Position numbers and translations under genes: made by a program | The notes under the pieces: generated by a model | The model's input: the letters and a program-made list of their open reading frames with translations, nothing else | The model's database searches: none | Told to the model about the DNA's origin: nothing | Source: Streptosporangium sp040640155 | GTDB lineage: Bacteria > Actinomycetota > Actinomycetes > Streptosporangiales > Streptosporangiaceae | Assembly: GCF_040640155.1 (NCBI RefSeq) | Contig: NZ_JBFABE010000013.1 | Span: 62,001 to 126,000 of the forward strand | Direction of reading: 5' to 3' | Length of the DNA stretch: 64,000 nt | Shown: piece by piece, positions 15,356-23,968 of the stretch | Layout of the letters: the number at the start of each line of letters is the position of its first letter | Position numbering within the stretch: the first letter of the stretch is position 1

Positions 15356-16222
15356 TTACATCTCTCTGAGAAGGTCGCCGAGGATCTCGGCGGTGCCCCC
15401 GGGCGTGGTGCTTTCCACGCACAACTGCTCCATGGCCGTGAGGTATGGATCGACATCCTCACGCTTGTCCAGGTAGAGGGCACCCCAGAGCTGCTCGACA
15501 TAGACGACGTCCGACAGGTCGGACTCGGGAAACCGCAAGATGCTGAACGCACCACCCTCAGCCGCGTGCATTCCGAACCGGAAGGGCATCACCTGAAGGG
15601 TGATGTTGGGGAGCGTGGCCACCTCCAGCAAATGCTGGAGCTGTTCACGCATGATCTCCTTGCCTCCGATGGGACGCCTCAGGGCCGCCTCGTCGATGAC
15701 CGCCCACAACCGGGGGCCGTCCTTCTTCGTCAGGCGATCCTGCCGCTGCATGCGCATATGCACACGACGCTCGATCTCCGCCTCCGGCACGTCCGGGTAG
15801 CCCAGCCGGATCACGGTGCGCGCGTAGGCGGACGTCTGCAGCAGGCCGGGAACGAACTGCACCTCGTAGGTGCGGATCATGTTCGTGGCCTCCTCCAGCC
15901 CCACGTAGGTGGTGAACCAGTGCGGCAACAGGTCGCCGTACTTGTGCCACCAGCCGGGGGTGTTCGCCTCGCGGACCATCTCCAGCAGGCCGCGCCGTTC
16001 GGCGTCGTCGAGAACGCCGTACAGGGTGAGCAGGTCTTCCACGTCACGTGTCTTGAAACCGACACGGCCGAGTTCCATGCGGCTGATCTTGGACTCCGAG
16101 GCGCGGATGTGAAATCCGGCCGCCTCGCGGGCGAGCCCCTTCTCCTCACGCAACCGGCGCAGGCTCGCACCGAGCATGATGCGCCGGACAGTGGAACCGG
16201 TACCGGGCGGATCCATGGACAC
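15356..16222 (-). CDS. XRE-family regulator with DUF5753 (WhiJ/Scr1-like)
   Basis: This is a 288-residue DNA-binding protein with an N-terminal XRE helix-turn-helix (LGASLRRLREEKGLAREAAG to KISRMELGRVGFKTRDVEDL, residues 18-70) and a C-terminal DUF5753 ligand or partner domain (GLEEATNMIRTYEVQFVPGLLQT, RQDRLTKKDGPRLWAVIDEAAL, GGAFSILRFPESDLSDVVYVE). The GTG at 16222 has a GAGGAG site six bases upstream. It is divergent from an RsbW-like ATPase gene and adjoins DUF397, the standard whiJ-like trio. A cluster of TGCAC repeats in the divergent region is a likely binding target. Confidence 0.93.
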   Translation of the reverse strand: MSMDPPGTGSTVRRIMLGASLRRLREEKGLAREAAGFHIRASESKISRMELGRVGFKTRDVEDLLTLYGVLDDAERRGLLEMVREANTPGWWHKYGDLLPHWFTTYVGLEEATNMIRTYEVQFVPGLLQTSAYARTVIRLGYPDVPEAEIERRVHMRMQRQDRLTKKDGPRLWAVIDEAALRRPIGGKEIMREQLQHLLEVATLPNITLQVMPFRFGMHAAEGGAFSILRFPESDLSDVVYVEQLWGALYLDKREDVDPYLTAMEQLCVESTTPGGTAEILGDLLREM

Positions 16223-16343
16223 GTAGTGCTCCTCGCTCGCTTTCCTGATCGACAGTCTGTCACTTCGCGACCCAAGAATCCCTGGCCGCGGACAAGATCC
16301 CCTTTCGCGTTATTTGCGCCCAATCATGGGTAACGGTAGCGGT

Positions 16344-16397
16344 TGCACAGCCCTTATGCACGTGCATTCGCTCTTGCACCTGCACGGGAGTGTGCAC
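16344..16397. promoter_or_regulatory. TGCAC repeat cluster in the XRE/ATPase divergent promoter
   Basis: TGCAC occurs at 16344, 16357, 16375, 16381 and 16393, plus an inverted copy that makes the palindrome TGCACGTGCA at 16357-16366. The last four starts are 18, 6 and 12 bases apart. They lie directly before the ATPase ATG, so a bound regulator would block its promoter or ribosome site. Confidence 0.6.
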
Positions 16398-16398
16398 C

Positions 16399-16956
16399 AT
16401 GATGACGGCTGTGCAGTCCGCCCAAACCGCGCCCCCCCGAGCCTCCACGTCCTGGACGACCCTGGACTGGTGGCCCCCCGCCGGATGGTGGCCCGACTCC
16501 GCCCGCGATCTGCTTCCCGGATCTCCCGCGGTCATGGCCAGCGCCACCTTCGTGCTCCCCCCGCACGCCGAGTCCGTCCAGTCCGCCCGCAACTTCGCCA
16601 CCGGTACCCTCACCGGCTGGAGCCTCGGCGAGCTGAGCGAGAACATGGAGCTGGTCGTCTCCGAACTCGCCACCAACGCCTTCAGGCACGGCCTGCGGCT
16701 GGCCGGGTCCCGCGCCAGGGAGCCGATCCGGCTCTCCCTGCTCCGCCGGGGCACGACGGTCGCCTGCACGCTCAACGACCCCGGAGCCGGCTTCCCCTCG
16801 CTCCGCGCCCACTCCGCCCTCGACATCGGCGGCCTCGGACTGCACATCGTCGAGTCCCTGAGCCTGCGCTGGGGCTGGGCGCCGCTGGCCCCCTACGGAA
16901 AGATCGTCTGGGCCGTTCTGCGGACCGGCCGCCACGACGGGCCCGACCGGCACTGA
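16399..16956 (+). CDS. RsbW-like ATP-binding protein (HATPase_c_2, anti-sigma-factor-type kinase)
   Basis: This is a 185-residue protein with a C-terminal GHKL ATPase domain of the RsbW/SpoIIAB type. The N box reads NMELVVSELATNAFRHG, and the G1 box is replaced by LNDPGAGFPS followed by DIGGLGLHIVESLSLRWGW. The first 45 residues are a Trp/Pro-rich extension. The ATG at 16399 has a GGGAG site eight bases upstream. In actinomycetes such genes sit divergently next to XRE-DUF5753/DUF397 pairs (whiJ/abaA-like loci). Whether this one phosphorylates an anti-sigma antagonist is unknown. Confidence 0.9.
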   Translation: MMTAVQSAQTAPPRASTSWTTLDWWPPAGWWPDSARDLLPGSPAVMASATFVLPPHAESVQSARNFATGTLTGWSLGELSENMELVVSELATNAFRHGLRLAGSRAREPIRLSLLRRGTTVACTLNDPGAGFPSLRAHSALDIGGLGLHIVESLSLRWGWAPLAPYGKIVWAVLRTGRHDGPDRH

Positions 16957-16963
16957 CACCGAC

Positions 16964-16995
16964 CGCGGCGGGGGACGCGTCCCTCCCCCGCCGCG
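16964..16995 (+). terminator. GC-rich hairpin after the ATPase gene
   Basis: CGCGGCGGGGGA and its exact complement form a 12-bp stem with an eight-base loop starting eight bases after the stop codon. There is no U run, as is common in actinobacterial terminators. Confidence 0.7.
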
Positions 16996-17053
16996 ACCCG
17001 CCCCTCTCCCACCGAACCCCTCCGGACGGCGCCGGCCCTTCCCCTGTGGCGCC

Positions 17054-17104
17054 GGCCGTTCCCGGGACCGCCATCCCTCCCGCCCGGCGGTCCCGGGAAC
17101 GGCC
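17054..17104 (+). terminator. Very strong 19-bp hairpin
   Basis: A perfect 19-bp inverted repeat (17054-17072 with 17086-17104, arm beginning GGCCGTTCCCGGGACC) encloses a 13-base loop. It lies between the ATPase gene and the helicase-like gene and, with the preceding hairpin, forms a double terminator or an insulated leader structure. Confidence 0.65.
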
Positions 17105-17236
17105 AGAACCGGACGGGGACTGTGATAACGCGGCGCATTCTGCGCGGTAGACACCGTCAGAGATGCCCTCTGCATTACCGTGGATGTTTATGGCTCACGG
17201 AGAGTCCCCGCGCGAGATTCCTGAAAGAGCTGCGAG

Positions 17237-19633
17237 ATGGACGATCACCTGCTCGGCTGGTTGAAAACCCTCGACGAAGAACGGCTCGCACGAGTTCTGG
17301 CCAACCGGCTGGACGCCATCGCCCCACCGTGGCCGCGCCGCCTGGACACCCTGGCGCAGCGGCTGGGCAACGGTTTCGCGGTGATGGAGGTCATGCGCGG
17401 CCTGCCGCTGCCCTCGCTGGAGGTGGCGCAGGCGTCACTGGCCCTCGGTGAGCAGGCCGACCCGGCCGCGGTGGCCCGGTTCCTGGGCGCGCCCGAGCCG
17501 GAGGTGACGCCCTGGCTCGACCTGCTGTTCGACCACGCGCTGGCGTGGCCGGACGGCGAGGGGCGCATCCGGGTGGCCGAGGGGGTCGCCCGGTGGTGGG
17601 CGGCGCCCTGCGGGCTCGGCGAGCCCCTCCCCCACTACCTGAACTCCTGGACGGTCAGCGCCGACGCGTTGCGCGGCCTGGCCAGGTCCCTCGGCCTGCC
17701 GAACGGCCCCAAGCGCCTCGTGATCGGCAGGGTCGCCGAGATCCTCTCCGACCCCGCGCGGGTGGCCGGGCTGCTGGAGAGGGCGCCGGAGGGCACCGCG
17801 CGGCTGCTCGACGCGTTCGCCTGGGACGGCCCGGTCCGCGACGTGGAGGGCGGCAGGTTCGTGGTGCCCGGAGCCCCCGAGAAGTGGGCCGCCGACCACG
17901 GGCTGCTCTTCCGCCCGAGCTGGAACGTGGCCGAGATGCCCCGCGAGGTGGCGCTCGCGCTGCGCGGGCCCGACTACCACCCGCCGTTCACGCCCGTCCC
18001 GCCCGAGCCGGCCACCATGCCGGTGGATCCCGAGGCGGTGGACCACCTGATGACGCTGGCCGCCCCGCACGTGGTGGAGCGGTGCGCCGCCATGCTGGAG
18101 AACACCGCGAAGTTCCCGCTGCCGCTGCTCAAGGCGGGCGGCGTCGGGGTGCGCGAGGTCCGCCGGGTGGCCAGGGACACCGGCTGCGACGAGGACGAGA
18201 CCCGGCTGCTGCTGGAGGTCTGCGCGGTGGCGCGGCTGCTGGCCTGGGACGAGCCGGCCGGCGGGCTGGTGCCCACCGAGAAGTTCGACCGCTGGCGGCT
18301 GGACGACGCCGCGGCCAGGCTGCGGGTGCTGCTGTCGGCGTGGTGGCGGATGGAGCGCTCGTCGCTGCGGAAGGTCGCCGGCAAGTACGGAACGGTGCTC
18401 GGCGACGACCCGGCCGGGGCCATGGTGGCCCGCGCCAGGCGGGCGGTGCTCGGCGTCCTGGCCCGGCTGCCCGCCAGCACCGCGTGCACCGACCGTGCCG
18501 GGCTGGTCAGGTCGGCGCACTGGCACGCCCCGCTGCTGGACCGGTCGCTGCTGGCCGAGTGCGTCCCCGCCGTACTGGAGGAGGCCCGGATGCTCGGGCT
18601 GGTCGCCCTCGACACGATCACCGACCTCGGCCGCGCCCTGGCCGGCCTGGACGCCTTCCCCGGCGACGAGATCGACGACTGCACCCCGCTGGTGGAGAAC
18701 GACCCGATCCTGGTCGAGTGCTCGGTCAGGGCGCTGGCCAGCGTGCGGCGCAGCGCGCTCTTCGGCGCCGACCTCACCGCCGTCGTGACCGGCCCGCCGG
18801 CCGGTGAGCTGGCCGAGCTGCTCGACCGGACCGCCGAGCGCGAGTCGCGCGGCGCCGCCTCGGTGTGGCGGTTCACCCCGGCCAGCGTGCGCCGGGCCAT
18901 GGACGCCGGCTACACCGCCGAGGGCCTGCTGGCCGACCTCGCCGCGGTCGGCTCCGTCCCGCAGCCGCTGGAGTACCTGGTGCACGACGTGGCCAGGCGG
19001 CACGGCGAGGTGACGGTGACCACGGTCGCCTGCATCGTGCAGGCGTCCGACCCCGCGCTGCTCGCCGAGATCGCCGGGCACCGGAGGCTGGGCAGGCTGG
19101 GCCTGAGACTGCTCGCCCCGACCGTGCTGGCCAGCGCGGTGCCGGCCGACAGGACCCTGGCCGCGCTGCGGGAGAACGGCTACGCGCCGGTGCCCATCTC
19201 CGACACCGGGGAGATCACCATCCGCCGCGCCCGGGTGGAGGAGCCGCAGAACGGGCGGCTGATCCTGCTGCCCGGGGGGCGGGTGGCGGAGTTCGAGCAG
19301 CCCGCGTACCCGCTGGTCGAGCCGCCGCCCGACCCGCGCGAGCACGCCCGGCGCCTGCTCGGCGCCGAGGGCGAGGCCACCGGGCCGGGCGGCAGGACGT
19401 GGGCGGTCATCGGGCGCATGGCCTCCCGGCTGCCGACCGCGCAGCAGTCGCTGCTCGGGTTCGTCGTCGACCGCGGGGTCCGGGCGGCCATCACCCTGGC
19501 CGACGGCCTGACCGCCACCATCAGCCACGGCGAGCTGCGCAGCGGCGTGCTCGACGCGTGGTGCGAGGAGGCGGGCGACTACCTGGAGTTCCCGCTGGCC
19601 GACATCGTCGAGGTGCGCGGCACCTACGCCTGA
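17237..19633 (+). CDS. Helicase-associated domain protein (XPB-C-terminal-like)
   Basis: This is a 798-residue actinobacterial protein carrying a helicase-C3/XPB-like C-terminal domain (PF13625 type) but no Walker motor motifs. The N-terminus LLGWLKTLDEERLARVLANRLDAIAPP and the repeated winged-helix-like segments in the middle are typical of this family; the C-terminal part shows ARLGRLGLRLLAPTVLASAVP-like sequence, NGYAPVPISDTGEITI and LADGLTATISHGEL. It is usually encoded beside an XPB helicase gene, which is not next to it here. A role in DNA repair or transcription has been suggested for the family but not shown. The ATG at 17237 has only a weak site. Confidence 0.82.
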   Translation: MDDHLLGWLKTLDEERLARVLANRLDAIAPPWPRRLDTLAQRLGNGFAVMEVMRGLPLPSLEVAQASLALGEQADPAAVARFLGAPEPEVTPWLDLLFDHALAWPDGEGRIRVAEGVARWWAAPCGLGEPLPHYLNSWTVSADALRGLARSLGLPNGPKRLVIGRVAEILSDPARVAGLLERAPEGTARLLDAFAWDGPVRDVEGGRFVVPGAPEKWAADHGLLFRPSWNVAEMPREVALALRGPDYHPPFTPVPPEPATMPVDPEAVDHLMTLAAPHVVERCAAMLENTAKFPLPLLKAGGVGVREVRRVARDTGCDEDETRLLLEVCAVARLLAWDEPAGGLVPTEKFDRWRLDDAAARLRVLLSAWWRMERSSLRKVAGKYGTVLGDDPAGAMVARARRAVLGVLARLPASTACTDRAGLVRSAHWHAPLLDRSLLAECVPAVLEEARMLGLVALDTITDLGRALAGLDAFPGDEIDDCTPLVENDPILVECSVRALASVRRSALFGADLTAVVTGPPAGELAELLDRTAERESRGAASVWRFTPASVRRAMDAGYTAEGLLADLAAVGSVPQPLEYLVHDVARRHGEVTVTTVACIVQASDPALLAEIAGHRRLGRLGLRLLAPTVLASAVPADRTLAALRENGYAPVPISDTGEITIRRARVEEPQNGRLILLPGGRVAEFEQPAYPLVEPPPDPREHARRLLGAEGEATGPGGRTWAVIGRMASRLPTAQQSLLGFVVDRGVRAAITLADGLTATISHGELRSGVLDAWCEEAGDYLEFPLADIVEVRGTYA

Positions 19634-19650
19634 CCCGGCCGCGGGCCCTC

Positions 19651-20688
19651 TCAGAGCTTCTTGGCCGTGGCCAGGTCGGCGCCGAGCTTCTGCAGCAGGT
19701 CGGCGAAGCCCTTGTAGCTGAAACGCTCCTCGGAGTTCCAGCCGTAGACCTGGTTCGCCTTGACCGCGGGCAGCTTGGCGAAGGTCGGCTTCTTCTTCAT
19801 CTCGTCGATCTTCATGGACTGGGTGCGGTTGTCCACCAGGATCACGTCAGCCGTGTACTTGTCGGCGTTCTCCCAGCTCAGGGACTCCCAGAAGCCGCCG
19901 TCGTCCACCTTGTCCGGCACCACGACGTCCAGGCCGAGCTCCCGCAGGTAACGCACGCCCGCGTGGTCGTCGGGGTTGACCACCCACATGGTCTCCGGGC
20001 CGCCGGCGATGGCCATGACCTTGAGCTTCTTGGTCTCGGCCGTGGGGAGCGCCGCGGCCGCGGCGTCGAACGCGGACTTGGCCGCGGTCACCTCGGGGGC
20101 GTCGAGGTCGGCGCCCAGGGCCGCGGCGACCTCGCCGTACTTCTGGATGATCTCCGGGGCCGACCTGCCGTTCAGCCGGACGCCGAGCGTGGGCGCGACC
20201 TGCTCGATCGTGGCGGCCGACTTCTCCGGCACGTACCAGAGGGCCTTGTCGTACATGCCGCTGACCAGCAGTTCCGGCTGGAGCGAGATGTACTTCTCGA
20301 CGTTGAACTCGTCCCACACGTTGCCGATGGACTCGACCTTGGTGATGTCGACGTCACCGACCTGGGGGTCCTTGGAACCGTCGGTCAGCCGGTGCGGCCC
20401 GAAGACCGCGATCGGGCGTACGCCGAAGTCCCAGAGCGCCGCCGCCGCGCCGACCTGGGCCACCACCCGAGCCGGGCGCCTGGGCGCGTCGATCCTCTTG
20501 CCCCGGTCGTCGGTGAAGGTCCACGGGCCCTCCTGCGCGCCGGGGGCGGCCGCGGAGCCCGTGGCGGCCGGGGAGCCGCCCGCCGCGGGAGAGGCCGTGT
20601 CGGCTCCGCTTCCGCACGCTGCCAGGGCGAACATCAGCCCGAGACCGACGGCCATGAACCCCCGTCGCGGCATGACAGATAGCGACAT
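19651..20688 (-). CDS. Iron-siderophore ABC transporter substrate-binding lipoprotein
   Basis: This is a 345-residue FepB/FhuD-type binding lipoprotein. The ATG at 20688 has a GGAG site six bases upstream. A Tat-like MPRRGF start and the lipobox LAAC precede an Ala/Gly/Ser linker; the mature domain reads FTDDRGKRIDAPRRPARVV, ISLQPELLVSGMYDKALWYV, AIAGGPETMWVVNPDDHAGVRYLRELGLDV and ends FSYKGFADLLQKLGADL. It captures a ferric siderophore outside the membrane for the divergent permease/ATPase operon. Two IdeR/DmdR iron boxes lie in the shared promoter, so expression should be repressed by iron. The ligand is unknown. Confidence 0.92.
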   Translation of the reverse strand: MSLSVMPRRGFMAVGLGLMFALAACGSGADTASPAAGGSPAATGSAAAPGAQEGPWTFTDDRGKRIDAPRRPARVVAQVGAAAALWDFGVRPIAVFGPHRLTDGSKDPQVGDVDITKVESIGNVWDEFNVEKYISLQPELLVSGMYDKALWYVPEKSAATIEQVAPTLGVRLNGRSAPEIIQKYGEVAAALGADLDAPEVTAAKSAFDAAAAALPTAETKKLKVMAIAGGPETMWVVNPDDHAGVRYLRELGLDVVVPDKVDDGGFWESLSWENADKYTADVILVDNRTQSMKIDEMKKKPTFAKLPAVKANQVYGWNSEERFSYKGFADLLQKLGADLATAKKL

Positions 20689-20698
20689 TCGTGACTCC

Positions 20699-20717
20699 AA
20701 AGGATAGGCTTACCTAA
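20699..20717. promoter_or_regulatory. IdeR/DmdR iron box 1
   Basis: AAAGGATAGGCTTACCTAA matches the 19-bp DtxR/IdeR consensus TTAGGTTAGGCTAACCTAA at 15 positions. It lies immediately upstream of the binding-protein gene. Confidence 0.85.
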
Positions 20718-20729
20718 ATGACTTTTTCA

Positions 20730-20748
20730 TTAGATTAGCCTTGCCTTA
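20730..20748. promoter_or_regulatory. IdeR/DmdR iron box 2
   Basis: TTAGATTAGCCTTGCCTTA matches most of the DtxR/IdeR consensus and lies 28 bases before the permease start. The centres of the two boxes are 31 bp apart, about three helical turns. Confidence 0.78.
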
Positions 20749-20775
20749 CCAGTACCGAACGAGAGGGGTGGCCCG

Positions 20776-22044
20776 ATGAGACTGGCCGGCGCGGCCACAC
20801 CCGCGATGCCGGCGACCGGCTCCCCCGTCCGTGACCTCGAGGAATCCGGCGTGCTCCGCGGCGGACGCGAAGGTGGGAACGCCGACGGTGGGGACGGCGA
20901 CGGACGTGACGGCGGACGCGGTGACGGGCTCGGTGACGGGCTCGGTGACGGACGCGGTGACGGACGTGACGGCGGGCACGAGGACGGGCACGAGGACGGG
21001 CACGGCGACGGGCGCGGGGGCAGGTCGCGCCCCACGCGGCCGGGCCGGCGCTCGGCGCTGCTGGCCGCCGGGCTGCTGGCCGGGCTGGCGGCGCTGGTAC
21101 TGACGGCCATGGTCAGCGTCGCGGTGGGGTCGCGTTCGGTTCCCCTCTCCACGGTTCTGGACGCGCTGCTCGCGCCCGACGGGTCCACCGACCACACGGT
21201 CGTCAGGAGCCTGCGGGTCCCGCGGACGCTGATCGGTCTCGGCGTGGGCGCCGCGCTCGGACTGGCCGGCGCGCTGATGCAGAGCCTCACCCGCAACCCG
21301 CTCGCCGATCCCGGGCTGCTCGGCGTCAGCCAGGGCGCGATGTTCGGCGTGACGGCCGCCATCGGGTTGCTGGGCCTGACCAGTCCCACCGTCTACGTCT
21401 GGTTCGCGTTCGCCGGGTCCGCCGTCGCCGCGACGCTGGTCTACGCGCTGGGGTTCTCCGGGCGTTCCGGTGGCGGGCCGATCCGCCTCACCCTGGCCGG
21501 TGTCGCCCTGGGCATGGTGTTCCATGCCGCCTCCTCGGCCGTGCTGCGGATGGACAACGCCACGTTCGACCGGATGCGGTTCTGGCTCACCGGCTCGCTC
21601 GCCGGGATCACCGGTGACCAGGCGATACGGTTCGCCCCGTTCCTCGCGGCCGGGCTGGTGCTCGGGCTGACGCTGGCCAGGCCGCTCAACGCGCTGGCGC
21701 TCGGCGACGACGCCGGACGCGCGCTCGGCGCGAGCGTGGCCCGCACCCGGGGACTGACCGCGGTCGCCATCACCCTGCTGTGCGGGGCCGCCACCGCCGC
21801 GGCCGGGCCGATGTGGTTCGTGGGGCTGGCCGTACCGCACGCGGTACGCGCCTTCACCGGTCCCGACCAGCGGTGGGTGCTGCCCTACACCGTCGTGCTC
21901 GCCCCCCTGGTGCTGCTCGCCTCCGACGTCCTCGGCCGGGTGATCGCCGCCCCCGGCGAGGTGCAGGTGGGCATCATGTGCGCCGTCGTCGGCGCCCCGG
22001 TCTTCATCCTGCTCGCCCGCCGCCGGAGGCTCGCCGCCCTATGA
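20776..22044 (+). CDS. Iron-siderophore ABC permease 1 (FecCD family) with an Asp/Gly/His-rich N-terminal tail
   Basis: This is a 422-residue FecCD-family membrane permease. The conserved portion begins at about residue 93 with the first helix and includes SLRVPRTLIGLGVGAALGLAG, SLTRNPLADPGLLGVSQGA, LTLAGVALGMVFH, LGASVARTRG, MWFVGLAVPHAVRAFTGPD and PGEVQVGIMCAVVGAPVFI. Residues 29-82 form an unusual acidic, Gly-rich tail ending HEDGHEDGHGDGRGG, predicted to face the cytoplasm. The ATG has a GAGAGGGG site seven bases upstream, so the tail is probably translated. The gene overlaps the second permease by four bases. Iron regulation is expected from the upstream boxes. Confidence 0.92.
   Translation: MRLAGAATPAMPATGSPVRDLEESGVLRGGREGGNADGGDGDGRDGGRGDGLGDGLGDGRGDGRDGGHEDGHEDGHGDGRGGRSRPTRPGRRSALLAAGLLAGLAALVLTAMVSVAVGSRSVPLSTVLDALLAPDGSTDHTVVRSLRVPRTLIGLGVGAALGLAGALMQSLTRNPLADPGLLGVSQGAMFGVTAAIGLLGLTSPTVYVWFAFAGSAVAATLVYALGFSGRSGGGPIRLTLAGVALGMVFHAASSAVLRMDNATFDRMRFWLTGSLAGITGDQAIRFAPFLAAGLVLGLTLARPLNALALGDDAGRALGASVARTRGLTAVAITLLCGAATAAAGPMWFVGLAVPHAVRAFTGPDQRWVLPYTVVLAPLVLLASDVLGRVIAAPGEVQVGIMCAVVGAPVFILLARRRRLAAL
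20880..21022 (+). repeat. Degenerate 6/12-bp GAC-GG repeat in the permease 5' end
   Basis: Units such as CTCGGTGACGGG and CACGAGGACGGG repeat through this stretch and encode the (G/R/L/H)-x-D-G tail. All changes keep the frame. Confidence 0.8.
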
Positions 22045-23132
22045 ACGCCTCACCCCCGGCCCTGGCCTCCGTCCCCGACCCCGGTGGGCCGCCGGCGGAC
22101 GCCCGTACGGTCGCCGCCCCGAGGCCGGTCCTACGGCTGCGCTCCTGGTCGCTGCGGCTCTCCCCGCGCGGTCTGGCCGCCGGGGCCGCGATCACCCTCG
22201 CGGGCCTGGCCGTCAGCCTGTTCGCCCTGTCCACCGGCGAGTTCACCGTCCCGGTCCCCGACATCGTGGCCGCCCTGTTCGGCGAGGGGCCGCCGGTCGC
22301 CGAGCTCATCGTGGACCGGCTGCGGGCCCCGCGGGTCCTGACCGGGTTGCTGGTCGGCGCCGCGTTCGGGGTGAGCGGGGCCATCTTCCAGAGCATCACC
22401 CGCAACCCGCTCGGCAGCCCCGACTTCATCGGCTTCACCGCCGGCGCCGCCACCGGGGGCATCGCCGCCGTCATCCTGGGCGGCAGCGCCTGGCAGATCG
22501 CCGGCGCCTCGCTCGCCGGATGCGTCGTCTGCGCGATCGTCGTCTACGCCCTGGCCTTCCGGCGAGGCGTGCAGGGTCACCGGCTGGTCCTGGTCGGCAT
22601 CGGGGTCGGCGCGCTGCTGGTCTCGGCCGACTGGTACATGCTCACCCGCGCCGACATCAACGACGCCGCCACCGCCGGCGCCTGGATCACCGGCAGCCTC
22701 GGCGGGCGCGGGTGGGAACACGCGATCCCGGTCGCGTACGCGCTGGCCGCGCTGCTGCCCGTCTGCGCCTGGCTGTCGCGCCCGTTGCGGATGATGGAGC
22801 TCGGCGACGACGCGGCCAGGGCCGTGGGCATCCGGGTCGAACCGGTGCGCGCGGTGGCCGTCGTCGCCGGGGTGCTGCTCTGCGGGGTCGCCACCGCCGC
22901 CGCCGGGCCGGTGGCCTTCGTGGCGCTGGCCGCCCCGCAGCTGGCCCGCCGCGTCTCCCGCTCTCCCGGCGTGACCCTGCCGCTCTCGGCGCTGACCGGC
23001 GCCGTGCTGCTGATCGGGGCCGACCTGGCCGCGCAGCGCCTCTTCGCGCCGGTCCAGCTGCCGGTGGGAATCATGACCGCCGCCATCGGCGGCATCTACC
23101 TGGTGTTTCTCCTCAGGAGGGAACGACGTTGA
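22041..23132 (+). CDS. Iron-siderophore ABC permease 2 (FecCD family)
   Basis: This is a 363-residue FecCD permease that pairs with permease 1 to form the heterodimeric membrane channel. Signatures include DRLRAPRVLTGLLVGAAFGVSG, SITRNPLGSPDFIGFTAGA, LVLVGIGVGALL, ITGSLGGRGWEH, AVGIRVEPVRA, GPVAFVALAAPQLARR and VQLPVGIMTAAIGGIYLVFLL. The ATG overlaps the stop of permease 1 (ATGA). The GSPDFIGF form of the motif is typical of the FepG/FecD type. Its stop overlaps the TTG start of the ATPase. Confidence 0.92.
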   Translation: MNASPPALASVPDPGGPPADARTVAAPRPVLRLRSWSLRLSPRGLAAGAAITLAGLAVSLFALSTGEFTVPVPDIVAALFGEGPPVAELIVDRLRAPRVLTGLLVGAAFGVSGAIFQSITRNPLGSPDFIGFTAGAATGGIAAVILGGSAWQIAGASLAGCVVCAIVVYALAFRRGVQGHRLVLVGIGVGALLVSADWYMLTRADINDAATAGAWITGSLGGRGWEHAIPVAYALAALLPVCAWLSRPLRMMELGDDAARAVGIRVEPVRAVAVVAGVLLCGVATAAAGPVAFVALAAPQLARRVSRSPGVTLPLSALTGAVLLIGADLAAQRLFAPVQLPVGIMTAAIGGIYLVFLLRRERR

Positions 23133-23968
23133 GACTGTACGGCACCGGGCTGACGCTCTCGTACGACAAGCGCGTGGTCGCCACCGACCTGGACGTCACG
23201 ATCCCCGACGGGTCGTTCACGGTGATCATCGGCCCCAACGCGTGCGGCAAGTCCACGATGCTGCGCGCCCTGGCCCGCATGCTCAAGCCGCGCGCCGGGG
23301 CGGTCCACCTGGACGGGAGCGTGATCACCTCGCTGCCCTCCAAGGAGGTGGCGCGCAGGCTGGGCCTGCTTCCGCAGAGCTCCATCGTGCCCGACGGCAT
23401 CACGGTCGCCGACCTGGTGGGCCGGGGCCGCTACCCGCACCAGCGGATGATGCGCCAGTGGTCACGCGAGGACGAGGTCGCGGTGGCCGCGGCCATGAGG
23501 TCGACCGACGTGACCGAGCTGGCCGACCGCTGCGTCGACGAGCTCTCCGGCGGCCAGCGCCAGCGCGTCTGGCTGGCCATGGCACTGGCCCAGGAGACCC
23601 CGATCCTGCTGCTGGACGAGCCGACCACGTTCCTGGACATCGCCCACCAGATCGAGGTGCTCGACCTCTGCGCCGACCTGCACGAGCAGGGCAGGACCAT
23701 GGTGGCCGTGCTGCACGACCTGAACCAGGCCTGCCGCTACGCCACCCACCTGATCGTGATGCGCGACGGCCGGATCGTCGCGGAGGGCGACCCGGCCTCC
23801 GTCGTCACGGCCGACCTGGTGCGGGAGGTCTTCGAGCTGCGCTGCGAGATCATCGAGGACCCGCAGAGCGGCACCCCGTTGATCGTCCCCGAGGCCCGGC
23901 GCCGTCCCGTCGCGGTCGCCGGGGCCGGCGCGGTCGCCGGGACCGCCGGGGTGCCGGTCAGCGGGTGA
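23129..23968 (+). CDS. Iron-siderophore ABC ATPase (FecE/FepC-like), TTG start
   Basis: This is a 279-residue ABC ATPase of the FepC/FecE group. Walker A GPNACGKST, Q-loop LLPQSS, signature LSGGQRQR, Walker B ILLLDEPTTFLD and H-loop LHDLNQA are complete; RGRYPHQRMMRQWS is typical of siderophore ATPases. The start is a TTG overlapping the stop of permease 2 (TTGA), supported by a strong AGGAGGG site seven bases upstream; no ATG or GTG fits better. The last 11 bases overlap the end of the convergent DUF885 gene, so no terminator space exists between them. Confidence 0.92.
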   Translation: MRLYGTGLTLSYDKRVVATDLDVTIPDGSFTVIIGPNACGKSTMLRALARMLKPRAGAVHLDGSVITSLPSKEVARRLGLLPQSSIVPDGITVADLVGRGRYPHQRMMRQWSREDEVAVAAAMRSTDVTELADRCVDELSGGQRQRVWLAMALAQETPILLLDEPTTFLDIAHQIEVLDLCADLHEQGRTMVAVLHDLNQACRYATHLIVMRDGRIVAEGDPASVVTADLVREVFELRCEIIEDPQSGTPLIVPEARRRPVAVAGAGAVAGTAGVPVSG

